From the NCBI GenBank assembly GCA_002321395.1, contig DCMK01000055.1, positions 1-11,198 on the forward strand: a stretch of 11,198 nucleotides of DNA, given 5' to 3'. The notes below the pieces were generated by a model, which saw only the letters and a list, made by a program, of their open reading frames with translations, ran no database searches and was not told the DNA's origin. The translations under genes were made by a program, and so were the position numbers. Positions 6,774 to 11,198 of the stretch are shown piece after piece (the first letter of the stretch is position 1; every line of letters starts with the position of its first letter). This DNA comes from Caryophanales bacterium UBA1624. Lineage in GTDB: Bacteria; Bacillota_I; Bacilli_A; RFN20; CAG-826.

Positions 6774-8512
6774 AAAAGAAATCCCTTAATTTGGCTTTGC
6801 TGAAGCCTTATCTGAAAGGAAGCGCTCCGCTTTTGGGGCTTTCCCTTGTTTTCGCCTTTCTCTCCGTTTCTTCCAAAATGGCCATCCCCTTCGTCACTGG
6901 CAAAGCCATTGACCTCATGAAGCAAGAAGGGTTCACGCCGGAAAAGATAACGCCCTATTTGTTCTTGATTTTGGGGCTTTTGATCGTGGGTTCCTTGCTT
7001 CGTTACGTCTTCGATTACACCCTCTCCAAAACCGGGCAGAAAGTCGTTAAGAACATGAGGGATTCCCTCTTCGATTCCCTCAATTCGGTGCCTCTTTCCT
7101 ATTTGGATACCCACCCCCATGGCGATTTGCTTCTTCGCCTGACGAACGACATCGAAAACGTCCAAACCGGGCTCATCACCGGAGCTGGGGCTTTGTTCGA
7201 AGGGATCGTCCAAATCCTCATCACCCTCTTCTTCATGTTCTATTTGAACTGGGCCCTTGCCTTGGCGGTCGTTGTTCTGACCCCGATTTCCATCCTCGTT
7301 TCCCGCTTCGTCAGCAAATCCAACTCGGTTTACTTCAAACAGCAAAATGCGAAGATGGGGGAGTTGACCGCCCATACTTTGGAATCGATTTCCAACTTGG
7401 AAACTATTCACGCCTATGGGATGGAGCGCAAGAGGGAGGAGGAGTTCCTCCGCTGCGATGAGGGAGTCCGCAAGGCCAATTTCAAAGCGACTTTCGCCTC
7501 CGCATGGATCAATCCTTCGACCCGTTTGGTGAACAACCTCATCTATGCTTCAATCACCCTTTTCGGGGCCTATATGCTCCTTTCCAGCCCTTCTTGGCTT
7601 GAGGTGGCCTTCACGGTAGGCGCTTTGTCTTCTTTTCTCTCCTACTCCCTCCAATACATGACTCCCTTCAACGAAATCGCCGACGTTGCCAGCGACGTCT
7701 TCTATGCCGGCGCTTCCTTATCCCGCGTTCAGGAGACCATCTCCGCTCCCAAAGACGTGGATGAGGGGACCCGTCCTTTGGGCAAGGAAATCGATACCTT
7801 GGAAGCCAAAGGCATCAACTTCTCCTATGATGGGAAGAGGCAGATCATCAAAAACTTCAGCCTCGACGTCTATAAAGGCCACAAGATCGCCTTGGTTGGC
7901 CCGACCGGGTGCGGGAAGACGACGATCATCAACCTCTTAATGCGCTTCTACGATCCGCAGGAAGGGTGCTTTGAGATGAACGGGATCCCAACCCAGGAAG
8001 CCCGGAAAGACGAGATGCGCAGCCACATCGGCATGGTTTTGCAGGAAACCTGGCTGGAGAAGGCGTCCATCCGCGACAACATCGCCTTTGGGAAGCCGGA
8101 TGCTTCGATGTTGGAGGTCGTGGAAGCGGCCAAAAAGGCGCACGCCGATGAATTCATCCGACGCCTTCCGGAGGGCTATGACACCGTCGTTTCCAATTCC
8201 AGCGGCCTTTCCCAAGGGGAAAAGCAGCTCCTATGCGTCGCTAGAATCCTCTTGGTCAAACCGGAAATCGTCTTGCTGGACGAAGCCACCAGCAACATCG
8301 ATTTGCGGACTGAACTCGCTTTGGGGAAAGCCTTCGACGAATTGATGAAAGGGAAGACCTCCCTCGTCGTTGCCCACCGCCTTTCGACCATCCGCAATTC
8401 CGACCTCATCTTGGTGATGAAGGACGGGGAAATCATCGAGCAGGGTAATTTTGATCAGCTCTTGCTGCAAAACGGCTTCTTCGCGGAGCTTTACCGTAGC
8501 CAGCTTGCCTAA
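6770..8512 (+). CDS. ABC exporter half-transporter 2 (catalytic half, degenerate signature)
   Basis: 580 residues, exporter membrane domain plus ATPase domain. Walker A is GPTGCGKT (377-384), Walker B ends VLLDE with catalytic Glu505, and the switch histidine is His536 (VAHR). The signature is LSQGE (480-484) instead of LSGGQ. This is the exact complement of the preceding half: Walker A/B and His from this protein with the LSGGQ-like motif of the other should form the working ATP site, while the second site is degenerate. The ATG at 6770 overlaps the previous stop (ATGA), with an AGGTGA ribosome site at 6757-6762; the longer frame starting at 6653 is not used because its first 39 codons lie over the upstream gene and carry no homology. 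The operon ends at a hairpin just after the stop. Confidence 0.93.
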   Translation: MKKKSLNLALLKPYLKGSAPLLGLSLVFAFLSVSSKMAIPFVTGKAIDLMKQEGFTPEKITPYLFLILGLLIVGSLLRYVFDYTLSKTGQKVVKNMRDSLFDSLNSVPLSYLDTHPHGDLLLRLTNDIENVQTGLITGAGALFEGIVQILITLFFMFYLNWALALAVVVLTPISILVSRFVSKSNSVYFKQQNAKMGELTAHTLESISNLETIHAYGMERKREEEFLRCDEGVRKANFKATFASAWINPSTRLVNNLIYASITLFGAYMLLSSPSWLEVAFTVGALSSFLSYSLQYMTPFNEIADVASDVFYAGASLSRVQETISAPKDVDEGTRPLGKEIDTLEAKGINFSYDGKRQIIKNFSLDVYKGHKIALVGPTGCGKTTIINLLMRFYDPQEGCFEMNGIPTQEARKDEMRSHIGMVLQETWLEKASIRDNIAFGKPDASMLEVVEAAKKAHADEFIRRLPEGYDTVVSNSSGLSQGEKQLLCVARILLVKPEIVLLDEATSNIDLRTELALGKAFDELMKGKTSLVVAHRLSTIRNSDLILVMKDGEIIEQGNFDQLLLQNGFFAELYRSQLA

Positions 8513-8516
8513 TTCC

Positions 8517-9035
8517 TCAAAAGGAAGGGTTCGAACAAAGCCCTTCCTTTTTCTTTTTCCAACAATAGATAGGCTGTCCTTCCGAAGAGAAAACCGTTGG
8601 TGAATAACCGGCTTTCAAAAAGAAAGGGAGGATGGCTTCCCGGTCAAGGGGGATCTTTGCAAAGCAAATCGCGCTGCGCTTTTGCTGAAGGAAAGAAGCA
8701 AGGAGCAAGGACGCGTAGCCTTTTCTTTGGTAAAGGGGGTCCGTGTAAATGCCTTCCAAAAGCAATAGGGGTTCCCCGCGGTATCCAAGCGTCTCAAGGA
8801 AATCGTTCTGAGAACGCTCATCGTTGGGAAAAAGGACGTCGAACGGAAAGGGCGAGTAGGATAAAAAAGAGTAAATCTTGCTCCCGTCATGGAGCAAAAG
8901 GACCCGTCCTTCATCGATGCTCCTGGAAAGGGCATCTTCGGATAAGGCGGGGGAAGGATAATCCATCTCGGCCCGACGATAGCTTTTCAACAGGGCTTTC
9001 TTCTCTTTTTGCTCGGCGATTTGGATTCTTTGCAT
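8517..9035 (-). CDS. GNAT-family N-acetyltransferase
   Basis: 172 residues. The acetyl-CoA binding motif A is visible as 'LEGIYTDPLYQRKGYASLLL', with the (Q/R)xxGx(G/A) core at Q103-R104-K105-G106-Y107-A108, and motif B as 'ILPFFLKAGY' (135-144). GNAT enzymes move an acetyl group from acetyl-CoA to an amine of a small molecule or protein; the substrate here is unknown. The ATG at 9035 was preferred to an in-frame TTG at 9092, because the extra 19 residues lack family features and a -10-like box falls in that stretch. There is no Shine-Dalgarno before the ATG. The last residues (KKKKEGLCSNPSF) are encoded by the terminator hairpin of the converging ABC operon, so that tail may be constrained by RNA structure more than by protein function. 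Confidence 0.85.
   Translation of the reverse strand: MQRIQIAEQKEKKALLKSYRRAEMDYPSPALSEDALSRSIDEGRVLLLHDGSKIYSFLSYSPFPFDVLFPNDERSQNDFLETLGYRGEPLLLLEGIYTDPLYQRKGYASLLLASFLQQKRSAICFAKIPLDREAILPFFLKAGYSPTVFSSEGQPIYCWKKKKEGLCSNPSF
8519..8558 (+). terminator. Intrinsic terminator of the zinc-Sel1/ABC operon, inside the GNAT gene end
   Basis: An 11-bp perfect stem (AAAAGGAAGGG at 8519-8529 with CCCTTCCTTTT at 8541-8551) and an 11-base loop are followed by a T-rich run to 8558. It starts six bases after the ABC stop codon. The whole structure lies within the last codons of the convergent acetyltransferase gene. On the minus strand the 3' arm ends TTTTGAGG, so it may also terminate that gene, less efficiently. 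Confidence 0.82.
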
Positions 9036-9041
9036 GGAGCT

Positions 9042-9047
9042 AGGATA
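9042..9047 (-). promoter_or_regulatory. Candidate -10 box close to the acetyltransferase start
   Basis: On the minus strand TATCCT (four of six consensus bases) stands six bases (AGCTCC) before the ATG at 9035. No matching -35 is seen at normal spacing. The arrangement resembles those before plsX and the zinc/Sel1 gene, which is the main reason to list it. Confidence 0.25.
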
Positions 9048-9099
9048 CACCAACTTGGGAAAGGCATCCGTTCCAACCCCAAAACAGGTCAAAAAAGTC

Positions 9100-9133
9100 T
9101 AAAATAGAAAACGAACGTACGCGCAGGGAGGAG
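9100..9133 (+). promoter_or_regulatory. -10 box and strong ribosome site of the 500-residue protein gene
   Basis: TAAAAT at 9100-9105 matches five of six -10 bases; no clear -35 lies at 16-18 bases upstream. A strong Shine-Dalgarno, AGGGAGGAG at 9125-9133, with GGAGG six bases from the ATG at 9138, follows. The message would have a leader of about 25 bases, unlike the other operon starts in this window. Confidence 0.4.
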
Positions 9134-9137
9134 AAAC

Positions 9138-10640
9138 ATGAAACAAGCCTATTACGTCTATCAGGCCAATCTTTCGAAAGGGGAGATTCTTCTTGCCAAC
9201 GACTCTTCTTCTTTCACCCGCCCCTATTTTGAATCCGCCCAACTCGCTTTGAAGGGGAAAACCTCTCTTTTGCCCTGGAGCCATTGCCTTTATTCTCCTT
9301 CCCGGGAAAGCGAGGACCCCGTCATGAGGAGCCACCGAGAGGCGTTTCGCATTTCCGAGTGGATCCTTCCGGCTTTGATCGTGGATCTCGACGACCGAGT
9401 CGACAGCGTGCTTCTTTTGGAAAGGGCGCATCCGGAACACTGCGTTGTCTATTCTTTCAAAGAGAACTCCGCCACCGTCATCTCCGCCGGGGGGATGGAA
9501 ATCCAAGAAGAAGAGGGGGAGAAAATGGAAGCGAAGGAATTCCTGTCCACTCTTTCCCTCCCCCTTTCTCAGCCTAGTTTCGCCCCCGTTTCCAATAGCA
9601 AGCCCATCAATCTCGGGTATCGAGAAGACGAAATCGAAGATGAAGAGGAAGACGTCGGGCCGATCTCTTTCGCTAAGCCCACTTTTGAGCCGACTTCGAA
9701 AAAAGGGAAGGCCGCCAACCTTGGCTTCAGCCAAAAAATCCAGGACGAAGAGCAGGAGGAGGAAGGCGATGAGGATGTGCGCATCGAGGTCCAAAAAGAA
9801 GTCTTCGCCCCTTCTAGCTCGAAGAAGCCGAAGAATCTCGGCTCCTCTTTCTTCCGCCCAAAGCCCCGCTTGCAAGTCGAGGAAGATGAACCGGAGGAAG
9901 TCGCGATCGATATCTCCGCAAAAAAGGAAGATTTTGCCCCGGCAAGTTCGAAAAAACCCCGCAATTTGGATGAACCAAAGCCGGCATACATCAAATGTCC
10001 CCTCCCCGAAAAAGAACGGGTGAACGAGCAGGAAGAGGGAGAGAGGCAAGAAGAGGCCATCGCCGCCAGCCATCAAAAGCCCGCGTTCGAGCCCAACCCT
10101 CAGCGGAAAGCCCCCTTCGCCCAATCCCCTTTCCAGAAGCCGGAGAGACCCAATCAACGCCAATACGCCAAAGAGGTGGAGGCGCCGCAAAGCGACAAGG
10201 AAGAGAAGAAGATAGACTCCCCCTCTCTTCCGGTGTTCCGGCCATCCTTGGATTTGGAAAAGTCGAAGACGGTGATCAACGACCCCGCGCTCCAATTTGC
10301 CCACCGGGTTTTCGAAGGGCGGTGGAGGAGGATGCTCTCCGCTTTCTCACGTGTTGAGATAACGCCGGAATCCGTTTTCGTTGGGGCGTCCAAAGACGAT
10401 CCCTCGCTCTCTTCTTTCGATGCATCCAAATTCGACATCCTCGCTTGCAACGTCGATGGCGACAACGAACCCTACGATTACCTCCTATCCGAAAAAGGGA
10501 ACAGGGAAAAATGCATGGCGGTTCGCAAAGAGGAGAAGAGCTTAGTTTTACTTTGCCTTAGTTCGGTTGGCATGCAGATCAACGACCCTGCCTTGGATTT
10601 CGCTTCGCTGCTTAAGCTTTGCTTCCCAAAAGGAGATTGA
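9138..10640 (+). CDS. Unknown protein with FAP/NLG motif array in a charged, probably disordered linker
   Basis: 500 residues, family not recognised. Residues 1-120 look like a compact alpha/beta domain (strands 'ALIVDLDD', 'DSVLLLERA', 'HCVVYSFKE'). Residues about 120-375 are rich in E, D, K, P and S and probably unstructured. They contain repeated boxes: FAPVSNSKPINLG (148-160), FEPTSKKGKAANLG (183-196), FAPSSSKKPKNLG (223-235), FAPASSKKPRNLD (266-278), then weaker FEPNPQRKAPF (317-327) and FRPSLDLEKSK (367-377). Acidic stretches separate the first boxes. Residues 378-500 form a second folded region bounded by INDPALQFA (380-388) and INDPALDFA (481-489). No signal peptide or membrane segment is seen, so it should be cytoplasmic. 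It is four bases upstream of the Vsr-NUDIX gene and likely in one operon with it. Function is unknown; a scaffold binding a partner through the repeated boxes is inference. Confidence 0.8.
   Translation: MKQAYYVYQANLSKGEILLANDSSSFTRPYFESAQLALKGKTSLLPWSHCLYSPSRESEDPVMRSHREAFRISEWILPALIVDLDDRVDSVLLLERAHPEHCVVYSFKENSATVISAGGMEIQEEEGEKMEAKEFLSTLSLPLSQPSFAPVSNSKPINLGYREDEIEDEEEDVGPISFAKPTFEPTSKKGKAANLGFSQKIQDEEQEEEGDEDVRIEVQKEVFAPSSSKKPKNLGSSFFRPKPRLQVEEDEPEEVAIDISAKKEDFAPASSKKPRNLDEPKPAYIKCPLPEKERVNEQEEGERQEEAIAASHQKPAFEPNPQRKAPFAQSPFQKPERPNQRQYAKEVEAPQSDKEEKKIDSPSLPVFRPSLDLEKSKTVINDPALQFAHRVFEGRWRRMLSAFSRVEITPESVFVGASKDDPSLSSFDASKFDILACNVDGDNEPYDYLLSEKGNREKCMAVRKEEKSLVLLCLSSVGMQINDPALDFASLLKLCFPKGD
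9579..10268 (+). repeat. Degenerate protein-level repeat array, about 35-51 residue period
   Basis: Six copies of an F-(A/E/R)-P box begin at residues 148, 183, 223, 266, 317 and 367 of the 500-residue protein (gaps 35, 40, 43, 51, 50). The first four also have a basic SxKKPxNLG-like half. At the DNA level the copies differ, so this is an old or selected motif array and not a fresh tandem duplication. Confidence 0.7.
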
Positions 10641-10644
10641 CGTC

Positions 10645-11198
10645 ATGGCTCCCCGTGACCCCAAAGTCGTTTCTTATACCATGTCCCATATCCGCGGCAA
10701 AAACACGGGGCTCGAATTGGCGATGCGTAAAGCTCTTTCGGATCGGGGGATCCATTATCGGCTTTATTCTCCCCGCGTTTACGGTCATCCGGACATCTGC
10801 ATCCAAAATCTGAAGATCGCCGTTTTTTGCGATTCGGAGTTTTGGCATGGCTACCGCTTTGAGGAGAACCAAGCGAAAATCCTGACTCACCGTTCCTATT
10901 GGATTCCGAAGATCGAAAGGAACATCGCCCGCGACCAAGAGGTCAACCGAACGCTGGCTTCGCAGGGATATTTGGTTCTTCGCTACTGGGGAAGGGAAAT
11001 CGAGAACGAATTGCCCCGCGTCGCGGATGAGATCTGCGCCGCCATATCTCAGAGGAAACGCCTTCTGGACTGGCGAAAGCAGATTCGGTTGTTCACCACT
11101 TTGGCTTATATCGAAAAAGACGGCTCTTTTCTCCTTCTCCATCGAACGAAGAAGAAAAACGACTTCAACGAGGGCAAATGGATCGGCGTCGGCGGAAA
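10645..11198 (+). CDS. Vsr-type endonuclease fused to a NUDIX hydrolase domain (3' end outside window)
   Basis: 184 codons are visible before the window ends, with no stop. Residues about 8-135 match the Vsr (very short patch repair) nuclease fold: SHIRGKNTGLE near the start, catalytic Asp in GHPDI (D50), VFCDSEFWHG (60-69) with H68, then YWIPKIERNIARD (85-97) and GYLVLRYWG (108-116). E. coli Vsr nicks beside T:G mismatches made by 5-methylcytosine deamination. Its structural zinc ligands (C66, H71, C73, C117) have no equivalents here. From about residue 148 the sequence FTTLAYIEKDGSFLLLHR...NEGKWIGVGG is the beginning of a NUDIX domain like 8-oxo-dGTP diphosphatases; the NUDIX box itself would fall beyond the window. 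An AAGGAG at 10630-10635 lies nine bases before the ATG, inside the end of the previous gene. No cytosine methylase gene is visible nearby. Confidence 0.82.
   Translation, partial: MAPRDPKVVSYTMSHIRGKNTGLELAMRKALSDRGIHYRLYSPRVYGHPDICIQNLKIAVFCDSEFWHGYRFEENQAKILTHRSYWIPKIERNIARDQEVNRTLASQGYLVLRYWGREIENELPRVADEICAAISQRKRLLDWRKQIRLFTTLAYIEKDGSFLLLHRTKKKNDFNEGKWIGVGG

Noticed and set aside
9036..9092. Extending the acetyltransferase to an upstream TTG start
   Set aside because: The added 19 residues show no family features, the TTG has no ribosome site, and the segment contains the candidate -10 box.
9099..10304. Long 401-residue open frame on the minus strand opposite the unknown protein
   Set aside because: It mirrors a highly biased coding sequence rich in E, K and P codons, its product is low-complexity L/F/R-rich, it has no family features, and the plus-strand gene has a strong ribosome site.

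Overview
The window looks like chromosome from an uncultured, probably gut-associated Bacillota or Mollicutes-related (Bacilli, RF39-like) bacterium. This is inferred from the type of PlsX, the paired ABC exporter, the glycosidase architecture and the small intergenic gaps. Base composition is near balanced. TGA is a stop in several genes, so this is the standard bacterial code and not the Mycoplasma code. No marker fixes the taxon. No rRNA, tRNA, CRISPR array, transposase or phage gene was seen, and no stretch of 300 bases lacks a gene.

Layout, left to right. (1) 1-1662 (+): the C-terminal part of a large glycoside-hydrolase-like protein whose beginning lies outside the window. (2) 1712-2521 (+): a CPBP/CAAX-like intramembrane protease with an altered first motif. 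(3) 2530-3528 (-): plsX, phosphate acyltransferase of phospholipid synthesis, converging on the protease gene. (4) 3627-8512 (+): a tight three-gene operon holding a zinc-finger/Sel1-repeat protein and the two halves of a heterodimeric ABC exporter, ended by a hairpin terminator. (5) 8517-9035 (-): a GNAT acetyltransferase converging on that operon. (6) 9138-11198 (+): a two-gene operon with an unrecognised 500-residue protein, carrying an array of short FAP/NLG motifs in a charged linker, followed by a Vsr-type endonuclease that runs into the start of a NUDIX hydrolase domain and is cut by the window end.

How the parts work together. The two ABC halves complement each other: the first has a good signature motif but a degenerate Walker B and switch residue, and the second has the reverse, so they should form one asymmetric exporter with one hydrolytic site. 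The zinc/Sel1 protein ahead of them is a candidate cytoplasmic partner. The last operon couples an unknown modular protein with a probable DNA-repair enzyme.

Regulation. Genes inside operons have clear Shine-Dalgarno sequences. Several first genes instead have a -10-like box only 6-9 bases before the start codon and no Shine-Dalgarno, which suggests leaderless or near-leaderless messages. At both convergent junctions the terminator hairpin lies inside the coding end of the opposing gene.
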